Translations under genes and position numbers: made by a program
Notes under the pieces: model-generated
The model's database searches: none
What the model was told of the DNA's origin: nothing
Seen by the model: only the letters and a program-made list of their open reading frames with translations
Virus record (IMG/VR): IMGVR_UViG_3300017917_002237
Location: 1-64,000 of that record
Length of the DNA stretch: 64,000 nt
Source of the DNA: a virus
Reading direction: 5' to 3' (one strand)
Shown here: positions 6,958-15,473 of the stretch, in pieces
Layout: each line of letters begins with the position of its first letter
Position numbering within the stretch: the stretch's first letter is position 1

Positions 6958-8183
6958 TTTGAACTCCATTTCCAATCTTTAATTATGTATGGTTGACTAT
7001 AAAATGATATACTGTTTATTGGGAAATTTTCGATGTTATATCTAAAATATCCCTCGTCCTCTCTGAGGAGTTTCTTCCACTTTTTAACCCATCTATTTCT
7101 ACTAGGAGTAGTTCCCCTAAGAAACCACAGATCCTTTGTAGAAAATATAACGCTACCTGTTACCTTGTCATTGCCAAAGTCGTCAGGATTTTCATCCGGA
7201 TAGATGATCTTTTCTACTTCTTTCTTTTTAACCCACTTGCCGTTGGGGGAACCATAACCTATAGGATGCTCTACAAAGGGCCCGGTGGTGGTAATAAACC
7301 CAATATCTACAATTCTATCATCATCAAGTGATCTAATATCATTGATCATGTCCACCAATAGATGGCATTGTTTGATGGTGATTTCTGGCATGTCTGGGGT
7401 GACAAAAAATGGTTCATCATAGAAATTTTTAAGTACGCCGCCCAAGACCTTCCTGTTAACATATGGACGTACAGAATATTCAGACACACTGTCAGTAAAT
7501 TTAAAACACCATTTACCGTCTATTTCAAATAGATTGGGTTTGTCGTATCCCCACATGTAGCATATTGTCTTGCCTTCTTTGCTTAATTCAACATGATGTT
7601 CAATTTTTAATTTAAAGAAGTGCGAGCGTAATGCCAGATACCATGATGGCAATGGACCATTGTAAAAATACTGAAATTTTTCATAGTAATTGTCATCCAA
7701 AAACTGATCTAACTGTAATTGTCCAAAGTCTACGTAGGTAACTCGAGTTCCCTTGTCTTCAAGATTTAATGACTGTACATATGGTATAGCCATCTTCACT
7801 ACTTCTTGATTTATTTTGGCAGTCTCTGGTAGATACTTTTTGTTCCCTGCTATGACAACCTCATCCAATTTAATATTATTCTTAACAAAGGTGTTTAAAA
7901 TAACATGGCTATCTATTCCGCCACTGTAAAGTAAAACCACATAGTCAAATTTATCTCGTAGCTGCTGGGCACGTCGTTTATAAAGCTCCTGTAAAGATTC
8001 TTCTGGTTCCTTTTGCCAATCTAACTCCTCCATCTTGTTGTCGTTGAAGATGAATTTGATATCGCTAGCTGGCAGGTTCTTATTCTGAGCTATTTTCCAG
8101 GCTTCATATTTACTGAAAGTTTTGACACCATCAATCTCAAAGTAGCCGTATTTTGTAAATTGTTCTTCTGAATTAAAGTACAC
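6954..8183 (-). CDS. PP-loop ATPase, asparagine-synthetase-like, longer type
   Basis: 409 residues. The PP loop SGGIDS lies at 87-92 after a helical N-terminal region, and there is no glutaminase Cys at the N-terminus. It starts with GTG, preceded by AGGAG at ideal spacing. An exact TATAAATA late-type box lies about 20 bases upstream, so it heads the operon PP-loop, TctC, PP-loop, GNAT-like, speD, in which every junction overlaps. It is less similar to the two other island PP-loop proteins than they are to each other. Amide or thioamide chemistry is expected; substrate unknown. Confidence 0.75.
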   Translation of the reverse strand: MYFNSEEQFTKYGYFEIDGVKTFSKYEAWKIAQNKNLPASDIKFIFNDNKMEELDWQKEPEESLQELYKRRAQQLRDKFDYVVLLYSGGIDSHVILNTFVKNNIKLDEVVIAGNKKYLPETAKINQEVVKMAIPYVQSLNLEDKGTRVTYVDFGQLQLDQFLDDNYYEKFQYFYNGPLPSWYLALRSHFFKLKIEHHVELSKEGKTICYMWGYDKPNLFEIDGKWCFKFTDSVSEYSVRPYVNRKVLGGVLKNFYDEPFFVTPDMPEITIKQCHLLVDMINDIRSLDDDRIVDIGFITTTGPFVEHPIGYGSPNGKWVKKKEVEKIIYPDENPDDFGNDKVTGSVIFSTKDLWFLRGTTPSRNRWVKKWKKLLREDEGYFRYNIENFPINSISFYSQPYIIKDWKWSSK

Positions 8184-8202
8184 AGTTAACTCCTGTACGG
8201 AA

Positions 8203-8210
8203 TATTTATA
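8203..8210 (-). promoter_or_regulatory. late-type promoter TATAAATA
   Basis: Exact T4 late consensus on the minus strand, 20 bases upstream of the GTG start at 8183. The leader contains AGGAG. It would transcribe the five-gene PP-loop/TctC/speD operon. Confidence 0.6.
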
Positions 8211-8233
8211 TATTAACGTCGTTGATTGCCATG

Positions 8234-8241
8234 TGTAAATA
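8234..8241 (+). promoter_or_regulatory. late-type promoter box, leaderless spacing
   Basis: TGTAAATA on the plus strand, followed by five bases and the ATG at 8247. It is divergent from the minus-strand box at 8203. No Shine-Dalgarno sequence is present. Confidence 0.45.
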
Positions 8242-8246
8242 TCTAT

Positions 8247-8927
8247 ATGACCGTATTATTTCAGCAGCTAGACAATTTACCGCAGCCACCTGGAAATTTA
8301 GTAGACAGTGTAATTGATCAATGGATTAAAAAATATGGTACTTTTGATCGATATGGTAGCTTTCCAAACATAAGCATGGACCTTAGGGACTCAGTAAAAG
8401 CAAAAATATTCCAGAGAGTCAGCACATTTGATCCAATAACTCATGAAATCGGTGCTTGGCTCAAAGACAATATATTTAGAAACATTAGACAGCATTCAGA
8501 TTGGATACTGCGTGTGTCGCACATTCACTGGCAGGCATTTAAGAAAGACCAGTTAATTGAAATTTATGAAAAGCATTTAGATTCTAGAAATGCATCACCT
8601 CTATTAGAGGATAACAGCTTTGTTCTTATCTATAATATAACAGATTCAATTGGAGATTTTGTTATCTATCAGGAAGCAGGAAAGCCACTGATAAGAACAG
8701 AAGATAGACCTGTATACAAAAAGCCAACAGACGAAATACATCAACTACCTCATGAAACATTAAAATTCAACGACTGCATAGAGATTGAAAGACATAGGCC
8801 CATGCCAAGAACATGGTATCTTAGCAGGATAGATGTAATTCATGCAGTTGAGAATAGCAATCAAATACCCAGGGTTGCACTTCAAATACGCCTTACAGAG
8901 AGCGAGGCCAGGAATTTAATGAAATGA
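8247..8927 (+). CDS. putative 2OG/Fe(II) oxygenase
   Basis: 226 residues. KHLDSR supplies H110-x-D112 followed by a conserved-looking Arg. FVIYQE resembles the next strand, and IDVIHAVENSNQIPRVAL gives H199 and R209 in the order expected for the double-stranded beta-helix. The start is placed at the ATG at 8247 and not at an upstream TTG, because the late-type box lies five bases before it. It is followed by another oxygenase-like gene on the same strand. Substrate unknown. Confidence 0.6.
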   Translation: MTVLFQQLDNLPQPPGNLVDSVIDQWIKKYGTFDRYGSFPNISMDLRDSVKAKIFQRVSTFDPITHEIGAWLKDNIFRNIRQHSDWILRVSHIHWQAFKKDQLIEIYEKHLDSRNASPLLEDNSFVLIYNITDSIGDFVIYQEAGKPLIRTEDRPVYKKPTDEIHQLPHETLKFNDCIEIERHRPMPRTWYLSRIDVIHAVENSNQIPRVALQIRLTESEARNLMK

Positions 8928-8940
8928 TTTGAATAGCATA

Positions 8941-8967
8941 ATACTTCGGTACTAAATACTGAAGTAT
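8941..8967. repeat. hairpin before the 8966 start codon
   Basis: ATACTTC (8941-8947) and GAAGTAT (8961-8967) form a 7-bp stem around a loop that contains ACTAAATA. It overlaps the ATG at 8966. It could terminate the upstream gene, hide the start codon in read-through RNA, or be incidental to a late-type promoter. Confidence 0.4.
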
Positions 8968-9604
8968 GAGTTATTATCGCAGGCTAAATTTACCTAAAAA
9001 TCCAGTTAAAAAAGTACCTAATTTTGTGGCCGCCTATGATGGACAGGTGGTTGCAGATCCCTATGAAGAATTAACAGATGAATTTTTAGATATACTAAGC
9101 AGACTAAATCTCACACCAAATGTTTTATTTTTCTTCTGTAAAGGCGACAAAGAATCTAATTTAGAGTCACGAGTGTTACACAGTGACATAACTAGGGCGG
9201 ACCCACACCCCTGGTACCCCTCAGATGAACCAAGCAAAAAAACCTGGAAGGACATAATATGCGGACTAAACTGGGAGATGTCAGGGTCAAAGACAGAATT
9301 CATTTTCTATGACACCACACACTTAGAAGGTCTTTATCCTGTACGTAAGGATTTGCCACTAAAATATGACTATCTAAACAGTGTCCACTATGTAAAACGA
9401 AGTAACTTTGGTATACCGGAAGGTGCGGTAAGATTAGATACAGTGCTGCTTAATGAAATTCCTACCATGGTTAGAACAGAAACTCCTCATATTACAGCCT
9501 ATTCTGGTGACAACATTAGAGTAGGGGCCAGTCTTAGATTCAAAGAAGATTGGACTACATGGGAGGAAGCATTAGAAAGATTCAGACCATTAATAATTGA
9601 ATAA
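8966..9604 (+). CDS. putative 2OG/Fe(II) oxygenase
   Basis: 212 residues. The triad candidates are H72-x-D74 (VLHSDI) and H175 (TPHITAYSGDN), with R185/R191 in IRVGASLRF for 2OG binding. The C-terminus resembles other phage oxygenases. ACTAAATA lies seven bases before the ATG. Its end overlaps by 15 bases the end of the convergent gene 9590-10216, so the two transcripts may interfere. Confidence 0.6.
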   Translation: MSYYRRLNLPKNPVKKVPNFVAAYDGQVVADPYEELTDEFLDILSRLNLTPNVLFFFCKGDKESNLESRVLHSDITRADPHPWYPSDEPSKKTWKDIICGLNWEMSGSKTEFIFYDTTHLEGLYPVRKDLPLKYDYLNSVHYVKRSNFGIPEGAVRLDTVLLNEIPTMVRTETPHITAYSGDNIRVGASLRFKEDWTTWEEALERFRPLIIE

Positions 9605-10216
9605 TATTTTTCTAGCAGCAAAAAAATCTATATTATCGTTTGTACTTCTTAAAGTAAGAATAGTTCTCTCGTTGGGGCTTCTATAGTTGTTGACGTCGTG
9701 AAACAGATCTACATTGAATAATATTACATCATTCTGTTTGGCCACCATACTCTTTACTGGAACTATTTTATCCCATTCAAGGCTTCTGTTGTAGTCACCG
9801 ATTTCTCTACTTCGTGCTTTGCCAATTGGGGCAGCTTCTAAGGTATCAATTGGTCTACCAGCAAATTGTTCATCATCATACCAAGAGGTAACACATTTAT
9901 TATCTTTTACATCTACGATATAATTGATACCCATTTTACAAGACAATCCGTCCTTGTGCGGTCTGTAATAGAATCTAGGTTGAGTCACAAACAGAGACAC
10001 TCTTGTTTTTAAAAAGCTAAATTGATCTACATATGGTATGTAATTTAGTATTTGTTCTGCATCATCTAGTGGCAATCTATGATGCACAAATTTATTTGTA
10101 TATTTTCCGTCAACCTGGTTTACTTTAAATTTTTTAGACAGGTCTATTATCTTGTCAGAATCTGTATGACGATAACGAATAAAATATGGGCTGCAATCTT
10201 CAATTAGTTCGATCAT
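9590..10216 (-). CDS. putative 2OG/Fe(II) oxygenase
   Basis: 208 residues with a convincing triad: H87-x-D89 (YRPHKDG), H173 (LFHDVNN) and R184 (NERTILTLR). The arrangement matches small prolyl-hydroxylase-like or carrier-tethered hydroxylases. Its ATG overlaps the stop of the upstream aspartyl-hydroxylase-like gene (ATGA type). It is last of a four-gene run: radical SAM, three oxygenases. Confidence 0.7.
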   Translation of the reverse strand: MIELIEDCSPYFIRYRHTDSDKIIDLSKKFKVNQVDGKYTNKFVHHRLPLDDAEQILNYIPYVDQFSFLKTRVSLFVTQPRFYYRPHKDGLSCKMGINYIVDVKDNKCVTSWYDDEQFAGRPIDTLEAAPIGKARSREIGDYNRSLEWDKIVPVKSMVAKQNDVILFNVDLFHDVNNYRSPNERTILTLRSTNDNIDFFAARKILFNY

Positions 10217-10863
10217 ACCGCAATTTTTCCCGTAGTCTTCACACCATAAGTATCTGTTTCTGGTGTTGTATTGTAGTAATATAACACTCTTCGACGGGGA
10301 TGTCTGTTTACTAATCTTTCTTCCGCCAACTGTTTTGTATCTAAGAAATCAATTAACAAACTTGTCTTGGGTGTGGCCTTAGATGAATTTTTAGCAAAAT
10401 GTGTTGTTATATTATCAATCTCATAGACGTTGGGGGTTTCTAATTTAAAATAACGTTCACGTGAAACAAAGTAGGCGTTGTCAACTAGCAGCGGCACTTG
10501 TATTCGCCTGCCACATAGATGATAAAAACGAACATCGTTATGTCGTTTTAATTCTTGGCCCGGATCTAGGTAGCTTATCTCACAAGAAAAAATAGTCATA
10601 TCATTAAACTGTGGCCAAGTTCTTAGCTCATTTAATATGTCTATAACAGATGAGAAGTCTAAATCACTGACATCCTGATCATAAGCAGAGCTGTCTACAA
10701 TGGGGGCCTGTAAAGATACAAGATAATTAGAATATCGCAGGGCAGGCTCTTCTCTGGCAAATCTTTTTTCCTTATAATCAATGCTTAATGCAAAATCACT
10801 AGCGCGATCAATTAATTTTTGATCCAACTGTCCTATAACTTTGCATCCCTCTCTGAAAAACAT
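10213..10863 (-). CDS. aspartyl/asparaginyl beta-hydroxylase-like oxygenase
   Basis: 216 residues. H108-x-D110 (KRHNDVRFYH), RRIQVPLLVDN and H155 within YEIDNITTHFAKN follow the pattern of the aspartyl/asparaginyl beta-hydroxylase family. The usual Arg after the second His is replaced by Lys/Thr (KATPKTSLLIDF), which may alter 2OG binding. GGAGAGG precedes the ATG. It lies between two other oxygenases. Confidence 0.7.
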   Translation of the reverse strand: MFFREGCKVIGQLDQKLIDRASDFALSIDYKEKRFAREEPALRYSNYLVSLQAPIVDSSAYDQDVSDLDFSSVIDILNELRTWPQFNDMTIFSCEISYLDPGQELKRHNDVRFYHLCGRRIQVPLLVDNAYFVSRERYFKLETPNVYEIDNITTHFAKNSSKATPKTSLLIDFLDTKQLAEERLVNRHPRRRVLYYYNTTPETDTYGVKTTGKIAV

Positions 10864-10880
10864 AAACCTCTCCGATCTTT

Positions 10881-11543
10881 TTAATGTTTAGAAATATATT
10901 TGTAACGAGTATCAGGCCCGCCATACCCGCTTAGACGTACAGGATTATTGATAACTGCATCTATATCTATCTTATTTTTCCATTCTTCAAGAAGCTCAGG
11001 TTTGTAGATATCAAATCCCAGGAAATAAAAATTATCACTGGTTGTGTTTCTAAATTCATGTAGATCTTTCGCAGGACTAAATGTCCACAATGTGCCTTGG
11101 TCTGACCCCACAGATTGTTTATTAATGTTTACTATAATAGATCCAGGTGCGTGCTTAGATACAAAAAATATGTATCTAACAATCATATTATGATATGTGA
11201 AATCATCTTTATGTGGCATGATTGTGTGCCCGGGAGGTACTCTCCATGCACACATTCTACCAAAAGGTACACCGTCGTTTCCTGTCAAAGTTCTAATAAA
11301 TTTTGCAAACTCTATCGTCAATGGTAGTTCAGGATTCCACTCTTCCGGTTCTGCAACAGCAGCAGCCACCATGCTTTCGTGATCGAAATAATTTAAATTT
11401 CTATTCATGAATTTCATATATGCCTGTTCAAATATTTTGTGTTTGTTGGATACCGGATGAAACCATCCATTGGGTGCCGAATCTAATTCTTTAAAGATCA
11501 GTTTTGCCCAGTCTTGAAATTGAGTGCTTATATAATTTAGCAT
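10881..11543 (-). CDS. aspartyl/asparaginyl beta-hydroxylase-like oxygenase
   Basis: 220 residues. H111-x-D113 (IMPHKDDFTYHN), a GTLWTFSPAKDLHEF strand with H162, and a C-terminal extension with GYGGPDTRYK. Its ATG lies inside the last codons of the radical SAM gene, so the two are translated together. It probably hydroxylates a product of that enzyme or a shared scaffold; this is inference. Confidence 0.65.
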   Translation of the reverse strand: MLNYISTQFQDWAKLIFKELDSAPNGWFHPVSNKHKIFEQAYMKFMNRNLNYFDHESMVAAAVAEPEEWNPELPLTIEFAKFIRTLTGNDGVPFGRMCAWRVPPGHTIMPHKDDFTYHNMIVRYIFFVSKHAPGSIIVNINKQSVGSDQGTLWTFSPAKDLHEFRNTTSDNFYFLGFDIYKPELLEEWKNKIDIDAVINNPVRLSGYGGPDTRYKYISKH

Positions 11544-13021
11544 GTTGCCCCCTTAACAATTCTGTTGAATTCCTTTGATACACGTTCTTGCGTGTCTAGT
11601 TCTATTAGATATTTTAGTATTTTATGCGGCATATTATCATCCAAGTTTTCATCTGCAACACCTGCTTGCCATAGGCCTGCAATTCTCCAGCCTCCTGACC
11701 GAACAAATTTCTGTGACTTTATCATTAATTTTTTTGCCAGATAATTTGCCTGGTATCTTGTCCAATGGTCGTTATACCAATTGCCTCTCTGGTCAAACTT
11801 ATATCCAAAACTTTCAGGATCCTTGTCAAATGTAGACAATACGTCGCCGGCAAGAGGTTTGGTACCAGTATATATTCTCAAACTCAAAGGTTCAATGTGC
11901 CAGGATCTAAAAAATGTATTTTGTTCGCTTACTAGAAAATTATATGTTTCAGTCACTAATTCTGGTGTATCATAAGGAAGGCCTGCAATAAAACTAGCAT
12001 GAACTCTAACTTGATTATTATTTGCTTCGCCTAATTTTTTACAAACGTCCAGAACCTTTTCCACTTTAGTTCCCTTACCAATAACTTTTCTTGTTTCTTC
12101 GTTAAAACTTTCCATGCCAATAAATGCACCCTTTAATCCTAGATCAACTAGCATATCAATCATCTCGGGTTTGGTTACTAATATCTCTGGTTTAATATAC
12201 GCAACAAATTCAAAATTAGGTATATCAGCTAATTTCACTGCTTCAGTGAGTCTATGAACTTTTTCTATACTGTCGTTGAACGTATCATCTAATACTGTAT
12301 ATCTTGTTGTTCCGAACAATTCGTAGTTACGTGAAAGCTCACTTGCAATATTATTTATAGATCTCTGATAGCTATCGTAATATTTCTTGCCTTGGAAGGG
12401 GTGTCTACAAAATCCGCACCTAAATATACAACCCCTCGCTACTTCAATAGGCAATGGTTGATGTTTTTTAAAATTATCTTCTTTAAGAAAAATAGTTTCT
12501 AAATCATCAGGATTGGTAACAGCATGGTTTTTATTGCTGTCAATCATATAGACCTGTTTGTTATCCTCAATCTTCATTGGTGTGAACGTTAAAGTATGAT
12601 CTTGGCCATGGATCATTTTTAAAAATTCAACGAAGCTATCATCACTATATCCATGGAAATGATAATTTGCGTTTTCAAGTAGAAAACCCTTGTTGTATTC
12701 ATCGTGGCCGCCGGTGATTATTAAAAGATTGGGCCAGCGTCTTTTCACTGTATCAAAGAATTTGACATTATACCATGGATAAAATTGTATAGTGCCCGGG
12801 TCTATCCATGAAGCACTCAATCCTATAAATTTTGTTTCTTTTGTTATCGCTTTGTCTAGCAATTCAAAGATCTGATCAAGAGTAAGGCTGTTGATAAAAT
12901 CAACAATCATTACATTGAAACCGGCCCTGCTTGCTGCTGTTCTAAGCCTGGGACCTGCTATACCTCTGCCTGCAAATTCAAAATTTTGGCCGAAAAGTAA
13001 TATTCCACAATAGTCGATCAT
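11537..13021 (-). CDS. B12-binding-type radical SAM enzyme
   Basis: 494 residues. The N-terminal 150 residues resemble a cobalamin-binding Rossmann domain (PRLRTAASRAGFNVMIVDF, IITGGHDEY), though the cobalamin His motif is not obvious. C198, C202 and C205 (CIFRCGFC) form the CxxxCxxC cluster of the radical SAM core. Members methylate unactivated carbons, build thioethers or rearrange rings. It heads the run of three oxygenases, all overlapping. AT-rich sequence with TATGATAAAAT lies upstream; no clear promoter. Confidence 0.8.
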   Translation of the reverse strand: MIDYCGILLFGQNFEFAGRGIAGPRLRTAASRAGFNVMIVDFINSLTLDQIFELLDKAITKETKFIGLSASWIDPGTIQFYPWYNVKFFDTVKRRWPNLLIITGGHDEYNKGFLLENANYHFHGYSDDSFVEFLKMIHGQDHTLTFTPMKIEDNKQVYMIDSNKNHAVTNPDDLETIFLKEDNFKKHQPLPIEVARGCIFRCGFCRHPFQGKKYYDSYQRSINNIASELSRNYELFGTTRYTVLDDTFNDSIEKVHRLTEAVKLADIPNFEFVAYIKPEILVTKPEMIDMLVDLGLKGAFIGMESFNEETRKVIGKGTKVEKVLDVCKKLGEANNNQVRVHASFIAGLPYDTPELVTETYNFLVSEQNTFFRSWHIEPLSLRIYTGTKPLAGDVLSTFDKDPESFGYKFDQRGNWYNDHWTRYQANYLAKKLMIKSQKFVRSGGWRIAGLWQAGVADENLDDNMPHKILKYLIELDTQERVSKEFNRIVKGATC

Positions 13022-13109
13022 AATTCATATTTTATCATATACCTGCTGGTATATTTGTATTCTTTATTTAAGCCGATTATTGTAATAGAATTTTCGATTT
13101 TGAATTCTT

Positions 13110-13925
13110 TTATTTTGATGCTGTAGGTTTGCCTATGAAAGGTATGAATATTACGCAGGGGTCAAATTCCCACCACTTACCGCTTACGCCGCGGCCGAAG
13201 TCAAACGCACTGGCCTTATAGTGATGGTTATTATGCCAAGCCTGGCCCCAGGTCAGATAACCCAGTATAGGATTATTTTGACTATTGTCTTTAGTATCAA
13301 AATTTCTATAGCCTATAACTGCCTTGGTGTGCCCAAACACGTTGACTAGGTTATCCTGGAATAAGCCTATCATCGTAACCAACCAAAAACCAGTAAGAGC
13401 CAGGCGCCAGTCAAATACTGCAACTGCCAGTGGTGTTAGCCATAGAATTCTTAGATAATGTTTATGGAAAAAACTATGATTAGGTTTTCTCAACATATCC
13501 AATGAATACTTAATGCTTATAGGCATTTCACGTTCTGTAATAGTTCTATACCAGCCCACAAATGCATGCCACTTGCCATAGACCACAGGACTATGAATAT
13601 CCCTGGGTTGGTCTGCATATGGGTGATGATATCCTCTATGCAAAGATGTCCAGAAAATGCTGCTACCCTGGCCTGCAAATACAGCGAAAAATAATATTAC
13701 GGATTCTTTCCAGGTAGGAAGTTTATGTGTTCTATGACTGAAGATTCTATGATAACCCACAGCAATGCCTAGCCCACATACCAAGACCCACATTACAAAA
13801 GTGGCCCACAAATAGTAAGCGGGAATAATGCCCATAGCAAGTAACGCTATGGTAAATGAACCTATTATCATTGCTGGTACGAATTGAAACCAGAATGATT
13901 TTGACATGCCTGTTAAAAATGTCAT
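13110..13925 (-). CDS. membrane fatty-acid desaturase (third copy)
   Basis: 271 residues with HRIFSH, HRGYHH and HNNHH boxes, four hydrophobic stretches and KWWEFDP near the end. It is coupled to the GNAT-like gene by ATGA overlap and so belongs to the operon GNAT-ACP, PP-loop, GNAT-like, desaturase. An ACP in the same operon makes an acyl-ACP substrate an attractive guess. Confidence 0.9.
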   Translation of the reverse strand: MTFLTGMSKSFWFQFVPAMIIGSFTIALLAMGIIPAYYLWATFVMWVLVCGLGIAVGYHRIFSHRTHKLPTWKESVILFFAVFAGQGSSIFWTSLHRGYHHPYADQPRDIHSPVVYGKWHAFVGWYRTITEREMPISIKYSLDMLRKPNHSFFHKHYLRILWLTPLAVAVFDWRLALTGFWLVTMIGLFQDNLVNVFGHTKAVIGYRNFDTKDNSQNNPILGYLTWGQAWHNNHHYKASAFDFGRGVSGKWWEFDPCVIFIPFIGKPTASK

Positions 13926-14545
13926 ATGTGTCCTCCTATGGGCAGCTCTGTCCTATATTCTTGTTTTAAATAATTACAACGGACAACACTATCCTCAGGC
14001 ACTAACCAACGCTTGAATAATAACTCCCAATGATTGCCATAGAAACATTTTGCCTTGGCGGGTACGACGAACTCATCAAAATAACCATATCGTTCGTCAT
14101 TTTCCTTGCTCCAATGAAATCTACGTAGAAGTCTAGAATGTTTTTTATGCACCAGAGTATAGAATTTAAGCCTTCCATTGCTTTCATTATATTTAATCAC
14201 TTCGTCCAGAACAGCTCGTAATTTCTCATTATCTCCCAGACTTCTATATAAGGTATAATACCAAGCAGGTTCTTCATTGCTCTCATAGAAACTAATGGCG
14301 GCCTGGACTTCGTCATTTTCCACCCAGCCAAAAGCATGAAAACTATTTAGGCCGCTTAGATAGTTAGAACAAAATACATGATATAGTCTGGTATTAAATT
14401 GCTCTGTTGGTGATGCTGGGATATTTTTAAAAGTTCCTAAAGTAAACTCGGGGGTATCTGCTATGACATTGCCCATGTACTTTTCATTATTGAACAACCC
14501 CCTGACGGCGGCTTTATGACTGCTGTTCAACTTCACTACTGACAT
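13922..14545 (-). CDS. GNAT-like protein, paralogue of 4684-5181
   Basis: 207 residues from the ATG at 14545, chosen because GGAGAAG lies just before it; a longer start at 14557 is possible. NYLSGLNSFHAFG near residue 75 and the following strand-helix pattern match the protein at 4684-5181. It overlaps the PP-loop gene upstream by about 30 bases and the desaturase downstream by ATGA. Function is probably acyl or aminoacyl transfer, but the fold assignment is tentative. Confidence 0.6.
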   Translation of the reverse strand: MSVVKLNSSHKAAVRGLFNNEKYMGNVIADTPEFTLGTFKNIPASPTEQFNTRLYHVFCSNYLSGLNSFHAFGWVENDEVQAAISFYESNEEPAWYYTLYRSLGDNEKLRAVLDEVIKYNESNGRLKFYTLVHKKHSRLLRRFHWSKENDERYGYFDEFVVPAKAKCFYGNHWELLFKRWLVPEDSVVRCNYLKQEYRTELPIGGHI

Positions 14546-15473
14546 AATCTTCTCCATGTAAACTTTTGTATAAATCTCTTATGTAAATGCCATCCAGACT
14601 GGATTCTAGCCTTTTTACATAACATTGTGAAAGGGCAGCATATGTTTCGCCATTAAATCCTAATATTTTTTCAAACCCATGTGTCTTTATTTTCTTAACA
14701 ATGTCAGGCATGTAGGTATACAACACTGAATTCTTAGTACTGACGCTGGTGAGTTTATAATTATTTTCAGTTAGCATACTCTTGATCACAGGATGTTCTA
14801 GATAATAACCCATCATCTCAGGTGTATAACTGAACCATTCATTTACTAGCGGTATGCCATACTTATGGCTAAAACGCATGGCGCTGGCGTCCTCGTTTTC
14901 TCTGAAGCAATAGGACCACTCGCTAAAGTTTGGTTTTGTTATTCGCTTCATCAGCATCTCCCCACCCATGACCGCAGGCAAACATAATTTTGCTACGTGG
15001 TAGTATACAGAAAGATAAGCCATCTGACTGCACTGTAATTCAGTGGCAAGCTCTGCGGCTAAGCCGCTGCGATAGAAATTAATAATGTCAAAGGGTATGA
15101 TCTCCAGTTTCAAATCCATGCTATTGGCTATTTGTATAGCATAAACCATGTCTCCATGATTATAGTCATTGTTGAATTTGATAAAAACTACCCTGGGCGT
15201 CACGCCGATATGTTTGAAGGCTCTTAGTACTATTTCACTATCAGTACCACCACTAAACATCACAACAAAGTCCTTGCCGTATTCTCTGCGAATTATATCG
15301 GCAGTTCTATATTGTTCTTGGACCCAATTGCTAGTAGCATAATGATCTTTGTCAATGGCTCCTACAGATACTTTAAATTTATCCGTGACCTGTTCCCTGT
15401 AGCCAAAGTCTCTATAACCGGTTACATCACTACCAATTTTATATTTTAAATGGTTATTGTATGTGAAATTCAT
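14514..15473 (-). CDS. PP-loop ATPase, asparagine-synthetase-like domain only
   Basis: 319 residues, SGGTDS at 74-79, GGEMLMKR later; same length, N-terminus (NNHLKYKIG) and order of motifs as 5174-6097. No glutaminase domain. The ATG overlaps the stop of the GNAT-ACP gene (ATGA). Proximity to an acyl carrier protein suggests that it forms an amide with a carrier-bound or free acyl group; not proven. Confidence 0.75.
   Translation of the reverse strand: MNFTYNNHLKYKIGSDVTGYRDFGYREQVTDKFKVSVGAIDKDHYATSNWVQEQYRTADIIRREYGKDFVVMFSGGTDSEIVLRAFKHIGVTPRVVFIKFNNDYNHGDMVYAIQIANSMDLKLEIIPFDIINFYRSGLAAELATELQCSQMAYLSVYYHVAKLCLPAVMGGEMLMKRITKPNFSEWSYCFRENEDASAMRFSHKYGIPLVNEWFSYTPEMMGYYLEHPVIKSMLTENNYKLTSVSTKNSVLYTYMPDIVKKIKTHGFEKILGFNGETYAALSQCYVKRLESSLDGIYIRDLYKSLHGEDYVSSEVEQQS

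Noticed and set aside
13022-13109. Late promoter before the radical SAM gene
   Set aside because: Several AAATA strings are present but none fits the consensus with useful spacing to the ATG.
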